Under the pieces are notes generated by a model, which saw nothing but the letters and a program-made list of their open reading frames with translations, did no database searches and had not been told where the DNA came from. Made by a program: the position numbers and the translations under genes. Positions 38,856 through 46,981 of a stretch of DNA of 64,000 nucleotides are shown one piece after another. Source of the DNA: Serratia rubidaea (GTDB lineage: Bacteria; Pseudomonadota; Gammaproteobacteria; Enterobacterales; Enterobacteriaceae); the NCBI GenBank assembly GCA_901472405.1, contig LR590463.1, forward strand, positions 2,976,001 through 3,040,000. Reading direction: 5' to 3'. The number at the start of each line of letters is the position of its first letter. The first letter of the stretch is position 1.

Positions 38856-39395
38856 ATGGCAAACTCGAAATCCCGCAGCGGACAGAAGTTCATCGCCCGC
38901 AACCGCGCGCCGCGCGTCCAGATTGAATATGATGTCGAAATCTACGGCGCAGAACGCAAAATTCAGCTGCCGTTTGTAATGGGTGTGATGGCGGATTTGG
39001 TCGGTAAACCGGTAGACCCGCAGCCGAGCGTCGACGAGCGCAAGTTCCTCGACATCGACATCGACAACTTCGACGAGCGTATGAAGTCGTTGAAGCCGCG
39101 CGTGGCCTACCAGGTAGACAATACCCTGACCGGTGAAGGGAAACTGAATATCGATCTGTCCTTTGAAAGCATGGACGACTTCTCCCCTGCCGCCATCGCC
39201 CGCAAAGTTGACTCGCTGGACGGCCTGCTGGAAGCACGCACCCAGCTGTCCAACCTGCTTTCCTATATGGACGGTAAAAACGGCGCCGAGGAGCTGATCT
39301 CCCAGATCCTGCAAAACCCGGAGCTGTTGAAATCTCTGACTAACGCGCCGAAACCGGCAGAGCCAAAAGACGACAATAACGAGCGTGAGGATTAA
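38856..39395 (+). CDS. tssB: T6SS sheath small subunit TssB (VipA)
   Basis: TssB pairs with TssC to build the contractile sheath. The 179-residue product is intact and shows the family core: RNRAPRVQIEYDVEIYGAER, LPFVMGVMADLVGKPVDPQP and FDERMKSLKPRVAYQVDNTL. The acidic C-terminal tail (DDNNERED) is typical. It is preceded by GGAGTAACTC and followed 3 bases later by tssC. Confidence 0.97.
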   Translation: MANSKSRSGQKFIARNRAPRVQIEYDVEIYGAERKIQLPFVMGVMADLVGKPVDPQPSVDERKFLDIDIDNFDERMKSLKPRVAYQVDNTLTGEGKLNIDLSFESMDDFSPAAIARKVDSLDGLLEARTQLSNLLSYMDGKNGAEELISQILQNPELLKSLTNAPKPAEPKDDNNERED

Positions 39396-39398
39396 TTG

Positions 39399-40904
39399 AT
39401 GAGCAACTCGCCTCAGCAACAACAAGCGTTACAGACCAGCGAAACCTTATCCAACGACGAGTTCAGCGCGCTGTTGAACAAAGAGTTTCGTCCGAAGACC
39501 GATCAGGCGAAAGAAGCCGTCGCCAACGCGGTGAAAACCCTGGCGCAGCAGGCGCTGGAAAACACCGTGACCGTATCCTCCGACGCTTACCGCACCATTC
39601 AGGCGTTGATCGCGGAGATTGACGAGAAGCTGTCGCAGCAAATCAACAAAATCATTCACCATGAAGATTTCCAGAAGCTGGAAGGCGCCTGGCACGGCCT
39701 GCACTATCTGGTCAACAACTCGGAAACCGACGAGCTGCTGAAAATCCGCTTTATGAGCATCTCGAAGAAAGAGCTAGGCCGCACGCTGAAGCGCCACAAG
39801 GGCGTGGGCTGGGATCAAAGCCCGATCTTCAAGAAAATCTATGAAGAAGAGTATGGCCAGTTCGGCGGCGAGCCGTTCGGCTGCCTGGTGGGCGACTACT
39901 ACTTCGACCACAGCCCGCAGGACGTTGAACTGCTGGGCGAAATGGCCAAGATCAGCGCCGCGTCGCACTGTCCGTTCATCGCCGGCACCGCGCCAAGCGT
40001 GATGCAGATGGAATCCTGGCAGGAGCTGTCCAACCCGCGCGATCTGACCAAGATCTTCCAGAATACCGAATACGCCGCCTGGCGCAGCCTGCGCGAATCG
40101 GAAGACGCCCGCTACCTGGGCCTGGTGATGCCGCGCTTCCTGGCGCGCCTGCCTTACGGCATCCGCACCAACCCGGTTGACGAATTTGACTTCGAAGAAG
40201 ATACCGACGGCGCAACGCACGGCAACTACACCTGGACCAACGCCGCCTATGCGATGGCGACCAACATCAACCGCTCCTTCAAAGAGTACGGCTGGTGTAC
40301 CGCAATCCGCGGGGTGGAATCCGGTGGCGCCGTAGAGAACCTGCCGTGCCATACCTTCCCGAGTGACGACGGCGGCGTGGATATGAAGTGCCCGACCGAA
40401 ATCGCCATCAGCGACCGTCGCGAAGCGGAACTGGCGAAAAACGGCTTTATGCCGCTGGTGCACCGCAAGAACTCCGACTTTGCCGCCTTTATCGGCGCCC
40501 AGTCGCTGCAGAAGCCGGCGGAATACTACGACGCCGACGCCTCGGCCAACGCCCAGCTGTCCGCGCGCCTGCCGTACCTGTTCGCCTGCTGCCGCTTTGC
40601 ACACTACCTGAAGTGCATCGTGCGCGACAAAATCGGTTCCTTCCGCGAGCGCGACGATATGGAACGCTGGCTGAACGACTGGATCATGAACTACGTGGAC
40701 GGCGACCCGGCCAACTCCTCGCAGGAAACCAAATCCCGCAAACCGCTGGCCGCGGCGGAAGTTCAGGTGGAAGAGATCGAAGACAACCCGGGCTACTACA
40801 GCGCCAAGTTCTTCCTGCGTCCGCATTACCAGCTGGAAGGTCTGACCGTTTCCCTGCGTCTGGTGTCGAAACTGCCTTCGCTGAAGAAAAACGACGCGTC
40901 CTGA
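39399..40904 (+). CDS. tssC: T6SS sheath large subunit TssC (VipB)
   Basis: TssC is the large sheath subunit and the site where ClpV pulls contracted sheath apart. ATG 39399 follows GAGG at 8 bases and gives 501 residues; an upstream in-frame TTG is less likely. Motifs include LEGAWHGLHYLVNNSETDEL, SIFKKIYEE-like PIFKKIYEEEYGQFGGEPFG, MAKISAASHCPFIAGTAPS and FLARLPYG. The C-terminal gp105-like half ends RLVSKLPSLKKNDAS. The frame is intact. Confidence 0.97.
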   Translation: MSNSPQQQQALQTSETLSNDEFSALLNKEFRPKTDQAKEAVANAVKTLAQQALENTVTVSSDAYRTIQALIAEIDEKLSQQINKIIHHEDFQKLEGAWHGLHYLVNNSETDELLKIRFMSISKKELGRTLKRHKGVGWDQSPIFKKIYEEEYGQFGGEPFGCLVGDYYFDHSPQDVELLGEMAKISAASHCPFIAGTAPSVMQMESWQELSNPRDLTKIFQNTEYAAWRSLRESEDARYLGLVMPRFLARLPYGIRTNPVDEFDFEEDTDGATHGNYTWTNAAYAMATNINRSFKEYGWCTAIRGVESGGAVENLPCHTFPSDDGGVDMKCPTEIAISDRREAELAKNGFMPLVHRKNSDFAAFIGAQSLQKPAEYYDADASANAQLSARLPYLFACCRFAHYLKCIVRDKIGSFRERDDMERWLNDWIMNYVDGDPANSSQETKSRKPLAAAEVQVEEIEDNPGYYSAKFFLRPHYQLEGLTVSLRLVSKLPSLKKNDAS

Positions 40905-40960
40905 TGCGCCGATGACGGGCTGCGGTAATGCGCAGCCTGATTAAGATAAGGATATTGTCT

Positions 40961-41468
40961 ATGGGCACGAGGCCACGTTTTCTTGCAGCATGGGCTGCTG
41001 CAAAAAATATTTATGATCCCAATGATCCATTGGGAAAAGTGAAAAATACTATCGGTGGTGCTGTAAAGCGCAATTTCGATATCCCTGTAAATAAAGGCGG
41101 ATGGGAAAACAGTTGTGCAGTAAGAATGAGTTACGTTCTTAACTACACAGGCCACCCCGTCCCCAGGATAGGTCAGTTAACCGTCTCTGGCGCAGATAAG
41201 AAATGGTATTTTTTTTCGAGTCAGGGACTTGATTGCCTACCTTACCACTACATGGGGAAAGCCAGATTTAATAATGAGTTATCCGCAATTGCCTGTAACT
41301 CAACTGGCTAATAGGAAAGGGCTAATTCTATTCGAAATTACGGGTTGGAGTAACGCTGGTGGACACGCAACCTTTTGGAATGGCTCTCAGTGTTCCGATC
41401 ATTGTTATTTTAATGAGGCTAGTGCTCAGTACTCGACCACACATGCTAACTTCTGGGAATTACCATGA
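40961..41468 (+). CDS. T6SS amidase effector, Tae4 (Ssp1-like), one frameshift
   Basis: Tae4-family effectors are NlpC/P60-like amidases that cut the peptidoglycan cross-link. The catalytic Cys is in WENSCAVRMSYVLNYTG near residue 50, and the His in AGGHATFWNG near 137. Eight Ts at 41210-41217, where seven keep the frame, shift it after KKWYFF; the next frame runs RVRDLIAYLTTTWGKPD to THANFWELP. Corrected length is 168 residues. Position between tssC and hcp, with an immunity gene overlapping the stop, matches ssp1 in S. marcescens. AT-rich composition contrasts with the structural genes and fits transfer. Confidence 0.88.
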
Positions 41469-41908
41469 GTAAGTTGATAATAACCAGTCTCACTACGGTC
41501 TTAATAAGTCTTTCCCTGCAATCATTTGCTAAAGATATCCATGACCCGGTAGCATTTATCAAGAAAATGCCTTATCAGCAGGCGGTCAAAGAACTGGCAT
41601 TATCCCGTTGTTTATCTCAGGTTTCTGATTCAGACAAAACTTTTTCTATTGACGCGGCCAGAACGGCTAATGCGATAAGAGACTGGATACCGTTTGATAT
41701 AGAGTCTGGAGATGATAAAATCAACGCGCTTATTGATAAATTCAAGGCAAGAACCAATGAATTTCATAGCGAATCTGAAACAAACAGTCAGGGTGTCACC
41801 CTGAACTGCTTGCGGTTATATCACAGCCCTGAATTAGATGATTTGTCCCGCACGTTAATCGTCGGCAATCCAAATCATTCATGGGAAACAGATAATCCGC
41901 ATAAGTAA
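41465..41908 (+). CDS. Tai4-type amidase immunity protein (Rap1-like)
   Basis: Tai4 (Rap) proteins sit in the periplasm and block incoming Tae4 amidases from sister cells. The 147-residue product has a signal peptide (SLTTVLISLSLQSFA) and then a helical domain with a cysteine pair typical of the family: one in LALSRCLSQVSDS and one in TLNCLRLYHSPELDD. Its ATG overlaps the stop of the preceding amidase gene, so effector and protector are translated together. It is AT-rich like its partner. Confidence 0.88.
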   Translation: MSKLIITSLTTVLISLSLQSFAKDIHDPVAFIKKMPYQQAVKELALSRCLSQVSDSDKTFSIDAARTANAIRDWIPFDIESGDDKINALIDKFKARTNEFHSESETNSQGVTLNCLRLYHSPELDDLSRTLIVGNPNHSWETDNPHK

Positions 41909-41948
41909 TTATTGAGACATTATTCTTTTAAATAGTATCTCGATAATC

Positions 41949-41973
41949 AATACCGATAGCCTTCGGTATTTTC
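41949..41973 (+). terminator. Rho-independent terminator after first immunity gene
   Basis: AATACCGA (41949-41956) pairs with TCGGTATT (41963-41970) across TAGCCT and runs into TTC. It lies 41 bases after the immunity gene and ahead of hcp, so hcp probably has its own promoter in 41974-42100. Confidence 0.65.
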
Positions 41974-42100
41974 ATAAGGTGCATGGCACAAGGAGCGTTA
42001 AATGGTAGTGCATTGCCAAATTTCCAATTCCTGCTGCTATTACCTGATTTTTTCAACGCAACGTTAATATTATTTAACCCTTAAAAAGAGTAAATAAACT

Positions 42101-42582
42101 ATGGCTATTGATATGTTCCTGAAAGTTGAAGGCGCCAGCGGTGAATCTAAAGATTCCAACCACAAAGGCTGGACCGACATCACTTCTTTCTCCTGGGGCG
42201 CGTCCCAGCCGGGCAACATGAGCGTGGGCGGCGGCGGCGGCGCCGGTAAAGTGTGCTTTAACGACCTGCACGTTAACGCGCTGGTTGATAAATCCACCCG
42301 GCTCTGCTGAAGCACTGCTCCAGCGGTAAGCACCTGACCAAAGTCGAACTGTCCGTCTGTAAAGCCGGCGGTACTCAGGTTGAGTATGTAAAAATCACCC
42401 TGGACGACGTACTGGTTACCGCTGTGCAGTACACCGGTTCAGGCGGTGAAGACACCGTTGGCGTAACCTACTCCTTCCAGGCTGCTAAAGTTAAACAGCA
42501 GTACTGGGAGCAGAGCGATAAAGGTGGTAAAGGCGCAGAAAGCAGCGCAGGTTGGAACATCAAAGAAAACCGCGAAGCTTAA
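42101..42582 (+). CDS. hcp: T6SS tube protein Hcp (TssD), one frameshift
   Basis: Hcp hexamers stack into the inner tube and carry small effectors. The frame MAIDMFLKVEGASGESKDSN runs through DITSFSWGASQPGNMSVGGG and VCFNDLHVNALVDKST, then breaks at about 42296 where one C is missing (ACCCGGC for ACCCCGGC). The next frame continues PALLKHCSSGKHLTKVELSV and GGEDTVGVTYSFQAAKVKQQ to NREA. Corrected length is 160 residues, standard. A strong hairpin follows, and both amidase modules flank the gene, fitting the idea that those effectors travel inside the tube. Confidence 0.93.
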
Positions 42583-42590
42583 TCTGTCCT

Positions 42591-42618
42591 CCCCCGGCTG
42601 CGGCCGGGGGTTTATATA
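42591..42618 (+). terminator. Strong hairpin after hcp
   Basis: CCCCCGGC (42591-42598) pairs with GCCGGGGG (42603-42610) around TGCG, followed by TTTATATAT. It lies 8 bases after the hcp stop and 27 bases before the next amidase start. Such a partial terminator would keep hcp mRNA abundant and reduce read-through into the effector gene. Confidence 0.75.
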
Positions 42619-42637
42619 TAAGCAAAGGAAATGCAGC

Positions 42638-43123
42638 ATGCAAAGACCCACATTTGGCCCAGCATGGATTCGATTTTCTGAAGTTAATATCAGTGTAAGC
42701 CAGGTCGGCGCACTGATCGGTGGAAAAGTTAAAAGCAATATTGAAAAAGGTATTTTTCAAAATGCCTGCCCCATCCGAATGAGTTATGTACTTAATTATA
42801 CAGGAATATCTATCCCTGCAAATTCAGGATATGCAGCCGTTTCTGGAAAAGATAAGAAGTGGTATATCTATAGAGTCAATGATATGATTCGCTTTTTAGA
42901 AGAGCGTTTTGGTAAACCCGACATTACTGAAAGATCTCCTACCCCAGCAAAGTTTTCAGGTAAAAAAGGAATCATGGTCATTCTTGGTAATGGATGGAAC
43001 AATGCCAGAGGGCATGTCACATTATGGAATGGTGATATTTGTTCTGACTCCTGCCATTTTATGGGCGATCCTGAAAACGGTAGTTTTGTTCCAGAGGTGG
43101 CGTCACTATGGATATTAAAGTAA
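42638..43123 (+). CDS. T6SS amidase effector, Tae4 (Ssp2-like)
   Basis: The second Tae4-family amidase, 161 residues and intact from ATG 42638 (AAAGGAAA upstream). The catalytic Cys is in FQNACPIRMSYVLNYTG near residue 45 and the His in ARGHVTLWNGDICSD near 130. It resembles the first amidase in the order of motifs (SGKDKKWYIYRVNDMIRFLE against SGADKKWYFF and RVRDLIAYL) but differs widely elsewhere, so the two are diverged paralogs with separate immunity. The frame is open further upstream through the hcp terminator, but that part is not credible protein. Confidence 0.9.
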   Translation: MQRPTFGPAWIRFSEVNISVSQVGALIGGKVKSNIEKGIFQNACPIRMSYVLNYTGISIPANSGYAAVSGKDKKWYIYRVNDMIRFLEERFGKPDITERSPTPAKFSGKKGIMVILGNGWNNARGHVTLWNGDICSDSCHFMGDPENGSFVPEVASLWILK

Positions 43124-43488
43124 ATACTCTCTCCATCTCAATAATCACCTTGTTATTTTCAACGTCACTGTTCGCTGAAAATATTAAGATAGAAAATCTG
43201 CCACAAAATAAAATCTATGACAATTGGCTAATCAGTCGTTGCATCGGTGAATTTACTGACTCAGAAAGCACCCGGCAGGATGCATTCCGCTCTGCCAGTG
43301 CTTATCTTGAATTCAGTCAACTACCGATCGAGGCCTTTGACAGCAGCGAAGTGCTGATACATCAGTACCTGCAAAAAAAGAGTAGCGGTTCAGTGCCCGG
43401 AAGCTATAACACATTGGCCTGTCTTTCATTACCAACATCAGAACAAGCCAAAAATATTTTCAAGAAATACGCAGTCATCAGTGAATAA
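43108..43488 (+). CDS. Tai4-type amidase immunity protein (Rap2-like)
   Basis: The 126-residue product overlaps the end of the second amidase by 16 bases. It has a signal peptide (SISIITLLFSTSLFA) and the two family cysteines: ISRCIGEFTDS near residue 47 and NTLACLSLPTSEQAK near 108. It lacks the LYHSRELD motif found in the two other immunity proteins of the cluster. It should protect against the second amidase in the periplasm. The sequence is AT-rich. Confidence 0.85.
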   Translation: MDIKVNTLSISIITLLFSTSLFAENIKIENLPQNKIYDNWLISRCIGEFTDSESTRQDAFRSASAYLEFSQLPIEAFDSSEVLIHQYLQKKSSGSVPGSYNTLACLSLPTSEQAKNIFKKYAVISE

Positions 43489-43552
43489 AACAAACGCTTT
43501 ACGGTGGCGGCCAGCATGGAAAGTAACAACGTAAAACATGGAAAAGATAATT

Positions 43553-43933
43553 ATGAAAAATAATAAATTATCGTTTCTTGGCTGCCTTAGCCTGGCCTGT
43601 TTCTTCACCTCTTTATCTGTCTATGCTGCACCGCGATCTTACCCACGGTGATGCAGTGAGCTATCTGAAGAACTACGCTATCAGCGTTTGTATTGCCAAA
43701 GGCTATTCGGCAACAGAGGTTAAAAATGACGCTGCCGCAGTGGCAAGAGCTATAGTGAGTTTGGCGAATACTCACTTGAGGCACATAGCGCGGTGCGCAA
43801 TCTGGCTCAACAGTTTCTTACCAGACATTATGACAGCATGTCCGGTGAACCGATGACGCTAGCCAAGTGCATTGATCTCTATCATAGCCGGGAACTTGAT
43901 AGCATCATCGAAAAATATAAAGATAAAAAGTAA
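43553..43933 (+). CDS. Third Tai4-like immunity protein, frameshifted, no matching effector
   Basis: From ATG 43553 a signal peptide is read (LSLACFFTSLSVYA), then the frame breaks near 43645. The next frame reads DAVSYLKNYAISVCIAKGYS followed by ATEVKNDAAAVARA. A second break near 43750 leads to SEFGEYSLEAHSAVRNLAQQ, and then LAKCIDLYHSRELDSIIEKY to the TAA at 43931. The paired cysteines (SVCIAKGYS, AKCIDLYH) and the LYHSRELD motif place it with Tai4. No third amidase lies next to it, so it may guard against a rival strain's effector. Whether the indels are real is unclear. Confidence 0.7.
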
Positions 43934-43943
43934 TGGGTTGGTA

Positions 43944-44273
43944 ATGAACAATGATGTCACCCTTTCCACCTTTAACTACTCATATGGTTTTGTGTTTTCA
44001 TATTTTATCATTTCCATAATATTCTTTGTTTTTCTTTTCTATTTAAAGAAATACGTCACACAAAAGCATAGCTATCCGCTTTTTATTTTATCAACGATCA
44101 TTGTTGTCATTTGTGGTGCGGTGCAATTTATTATTTTTGGCGAAGGTGATTACTTCTTTAGCCTTTTTTACCCAGTGGATTTTATCAAGTATCAAGTTGT
44201 GCAATACGGGGGGTGTTTTTCACTATCGCCTACTCTTTTTTGCTACCGAGAAAACACATACTATAAAAAATAA
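43944..44273 (+). CDS. Small membrane protein, tandem copy 1, unknown family
   Basis: The raw frame gives 109 residues from ATG 43944: MNNDVTLSTFNYSYGFVFSY, then membrane helices at about 16-35 (FIISIIFFVFLFYL) and 50-70 (LFILSTIIVVICGAVQFIIF). Comparison with copy 3 suggests an extra G near 44210 in GGGGGG: removing it gives YGGVFFTIAYSFLLPRKHIL and a stop at 44264-44266, matching copy 3's YGSIFFIVAYFLLLPP. It is very AT-rich. It follows the Tae4/Tai4 genes and starts a tandem run of three. I do not recognise the family; small size and three helices resemble immunity proteins against membrane-acting toxins, but that is inference. Confidence 0.65.
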   Translation: MNNDVTLSTFNYSYGFVFSYFIISIIFFVFLFYLKKYVTQKHSYPLFILSTIIVVICGAVQFIIFGEGDYFFSLFYPVDFIKYQVVQYGGCFSLSPTLFCYRENTYYKK

Positions 44274-44304
44274 TTTATAAGCATTACGAGATATGGATGC
44301 CTCA

Positions 44305-44673
44305 ATGAATAATGACGTTACGCTATCTACATACTCATACGGACTAGTATTTAGTTATTACCTTATATCCATAGCATCAGTAGTCGCACTTTATTTACTC
44401 AAAAACTTCTCAAACCAACGGCACAGTTACTTACTATTCTTTGTAAACACCCTCATAGTGGTAGCCATTGGTTTTTTGCAATACTCCGTTTTCGCCTACG
44501 GAAGAGATTTTATAAACACATTCCACCAGACTGATTTAAATGATTACAATATAATTCGATTCGGTGGGTTGTTTTTGTTTTCATCTATTTATTTCTTCTA
44601 CCACCGCAACACATATTACAAAAAACCAAAGAATGAAAGTAAAAACCAACATAAAAACAAAAAACAAGGTTAA
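44305..44673 (+). CDS. Small membrane protein, tandem copy 2, unknown family
   Basis: From ATG 44305 the protein reads MNNDVTLSTYSYGLVFSYYL, nearly identical to the start of copy 1. Helices follow at ISIASVVALYLL and FFVNTLIVVAIGFLQYSVFA, and then FGGLFLF. Restoring one T near 44577 would give an ending IYLFLLPPQHILQKTKE with a stop at 44634-44636, in line with the other two copies; the raw frame instead runs into a Lys/Asn-rich tail to 44673. The inferred true end is therefore 44636. Function is unknown. Confidence 0.62.
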   Translation: MNNDVTLSTYSYGLVFSYYLISIASVVALYLLKNFSNQRHSYLLFFVNTLIVVAIGFLQYSVFAYGRDFINTFHQTDLNDYNIIRFGGLFLFSSIYFFYHRNTYYKKPKNESKNQHKNKKQG

Positions 44674-44675
44674 CA

Positions 44676-45035
44676 ATGAGCATGCCACTATCGACTTACC
44701 CCTTACTCCTACGGATTCCCTGTTAGCTATTTTTTGATATCCATTGCGGTACTGCTGGGGCTCTACTTTTTACGTAAAAAAACCATACGCCTGCACTGGT
44801 TTCCGTTATTTTACTGCGCACTTTGGCGTGACAGTTGTCTGCATCGTGCTGCAAACCGCCATTTGTCTTGACGGTGAAGCTATCTTTGACCCGCATTTAC
44901 CCGGCTATCGACTTCCCCGATTACCCTGAAGTCTGGTACGGCAGCATATTTTTTATAGTCGCTTATTTTCTGTTATTGCCGCCCGTCACTAACTTTGAAG
45001 ACGCGTCCGAGACACCGCCGTCAGAACGGCAATAA
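44676..45035 (+). CDS. Small membrane protein, tandem copy 3, frameshifted
   Basis: The third copy starts at ATG 44676 or 44682 and reads MPLSTY, then after one indel near 44702 SYGFPVSYFLISIAVLLGLY with FLRKK. Further indels near 44810 and 44895 separate GVTVVCIVLQTAICLDGEAI from DFPDYPEVWYGSIFFIVAYF and the final NFEDASETPPSERQ at the TAA 45033-45035. The shared LSTY-YSYGF-SY-LISI start and the YG-FF--Y-FLLP end define the group. This copy is less AT-rich than the other two, so the array is not a recent triplication. Family and function are unknown. Confidence 0.55.
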
Positions 45036-45110
45036 ACCTTTTATCCATCACTACCCGCAGCCATGGGCGTGAAAACAGTTTGCATCAAACCTAATCAGCA
45101 GGAATGCCTT

Positions 45111-46981
45111 ATGCGATTTTCTATTGTAAAAAACAAAAATGGCCAAAACCCGCCGCAAAGCAGTTGCGACTTCCTGCCGCCGGGCGGCACCATCGGCCGC
45201 AGCGTAGACAACAACCTGGTTCTGCCGGATGAAGAGCGTGCAATTTCCCGCCTGCAGGCCATTGTGCATATTTCCGCTGACGGCGAGTGCCGCATCACCA
45301 ACCGCGGCAACGTCACCCGCGTCCTGCTTAACGATATTCCGCTGGAGCGCGGCCGTCAGGTGGAGCTGCAGGATGGCGATATCCTCGGTATCGATGACTA
45401 CCAGATCCAGGTCAACGACCTGAATCAACAGGCCGCGCCGGTTCAACAACCGGCAGCGCAACCGGTCGCCCAAGCGCCGGTCGCCGATGCCCCGCCGGCC
45501 GCCAAGGCAAACGGCGCCGCGCCGATCCTAACGAAATCTGGGACAGCCTGGTGGAAGAGTTCACTCCGGCCACCGCCGCCGCGGCCGTACCGCCGAAGGC
45601 GGAGCCTGCGCCGCAGCCCGACCATAATCCGCTGCTCGACCGGCCGCAGCGCGAGCTGAACCCCAGCGACCCGCTGGGCCAGTTGGCTGGCGATGTCGAT
45701 CTGCATCAGCTGCAGCAAAAACAGACCGACCCGGCCGAACTGTTTAAGACCGACAGCACCTTCGAGCGCGATAATATTCTGACCGATACCACCCCGAGCG
45801 CACTGCTGGCGGAAAACCAACCGAAGCAGGCCAAGCCTGAGGCGTCAAAACGTCCGCAGCCGGCGGTGACGGAGAGCAGCAATAATAAAGACGAAGAGTT
45901 GGATCCGCTGGCGCTGTTCGGCGACTCCGGTGCGCCTAGCGCGCCGGGTGCAACAAACAGCAACGATCCGCTGGGGCTGCTGATGGGCGGCGCCGTGCCG
46001 CTGACGCAGCCGGAAGCTGCACCGAGCGCAGTCGCGCCGCAAACGCCGGCAGCAACGCCTGAGCCGCCAAAACCGCAGGCTGCGCCGCAGCCAAAGATCG
46101 AGCCAAAGGCCAAACCGCAACCGCAACCGCAACCGCAACCGCAACCGCAAATTCAGCCAAAACCGACGCCGAAACCACAGCCTCAGCCGCAAGCTGCCGC
46201 ACCGCAGGAAGCGCCGCGCCCGGCGCCCGAGCCGCTGATACAGCCGGAGGCCGCGCCGCATGCCGAACCGCAGCCGCGCACCCGCCCGGGCAACCGGCTG
46301 GGCATTGACCCCATCGCCTACCAGAACGCCCGCGCCCAGGGCGCTGCCGCGCCTAACGGCGACGCGCTGGAAGGCCCGCTGCTCGCCGCGCTGCTGCAGG
46401 GCATCGGCCTGGACGATCTGCAGCCGCAGCCGCATTTTGACGAACAACAGGTGCGTCAGGTCGGCCGTCTGCTGAGCCTGTTCTCCCAGGGCACCGTCGC
46501 CCTGCTCTCTTCACGCTCCATTCTTAAACGCGGCGTGAAGGCGGAGATGACCATGATCCTCGACGAGGCCAATAACCCGTTCAAACTGCTGCCGTCCGGG
46601 AAAACCGTGTTGATGCAGATGTTCGGCAGCCAGATGCCGGGCTTTATGCCGCCGGAACAGGCGGTGCGCGATGCGCTTATCGACCTGCAGGCGCACCAGC
46701 TGGGGATGATCGCCGGCATTCGCGCCATTATCGCCGCCATGCTGCAGTCCTTTAACCCGGACCGGCTGGAAGAAGAAGCGCGTAAAGAGGGCTCCGCCCC
46801 GCGTCTGGCGCTGCCTTCCAACCGCAAAGCGGCGCTGTGGGACTATTTTGTGAAAAATTACCAGCAGACCTCGGGCGAGATCGAAGACGACTTCCATACG
46901 CTGTTTGGCGAAGCCTTCCTGCATGCCTATGATGTTGAAGTGAATCAGTACAAAGACTCCCAAACCAAACCGGACGTGTAA
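45111..46981 (+). CDS. tagH: T6SS FHA-domain regulator TagH (Fha), one frameshift
   Basis: Fha is the phosphothreonine-binding scaffold through which PpkA turns T6SS on. From ATG 45111 (AGGA upstream) the FHA domain is clear: PPGGTIGRSVDNNLVLPDEE, AISRLQAIVHIS, and GDILGIDDYQIQVNDL. A one-base loss near 45515 shifts the frame into EIWDSLVEEFTPATAAA. A long Pro/Gln/Ala-rich linker holds a (PQ)6 repeat. The C-terminal domain (LLAALLQGIGLDDLQ, SFNPDRLEEEARKEG and LWDYFVKNYQQTSGEIEDDF) is typical of T6SS Fha proteins. Corrected length is 623 residues. The stop overlaps pppA. Confidence 0.92.
46115..46150 (+). repeat. Six tandem CCGCAA units in tagH
   Basis: Thirty-six bases consist of six perfect CCGCAA copies, coding for alternating Pro-Gln in the linker between the FHA and C-terminal domains. 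Slippage by whole units would keep the frame and change linker length only. Nearby PKP/PQP codons look like older, decayed units. Confidence 0.85.

Noticed and set aside
41983..42000. Possible sigma-54 promoter ahead of hcp (TGGCAC)
   Set aside because: A -24-like TGGCAC is present, but no TTGC lies at the required -12 spacing.
42524..42637. An N-terminal extension of the second amidase
   Set aside because: The open frame runs through the end of hcp and its terminator hairpin; the ATG at 42638 has a proper binding site and gives the family length.
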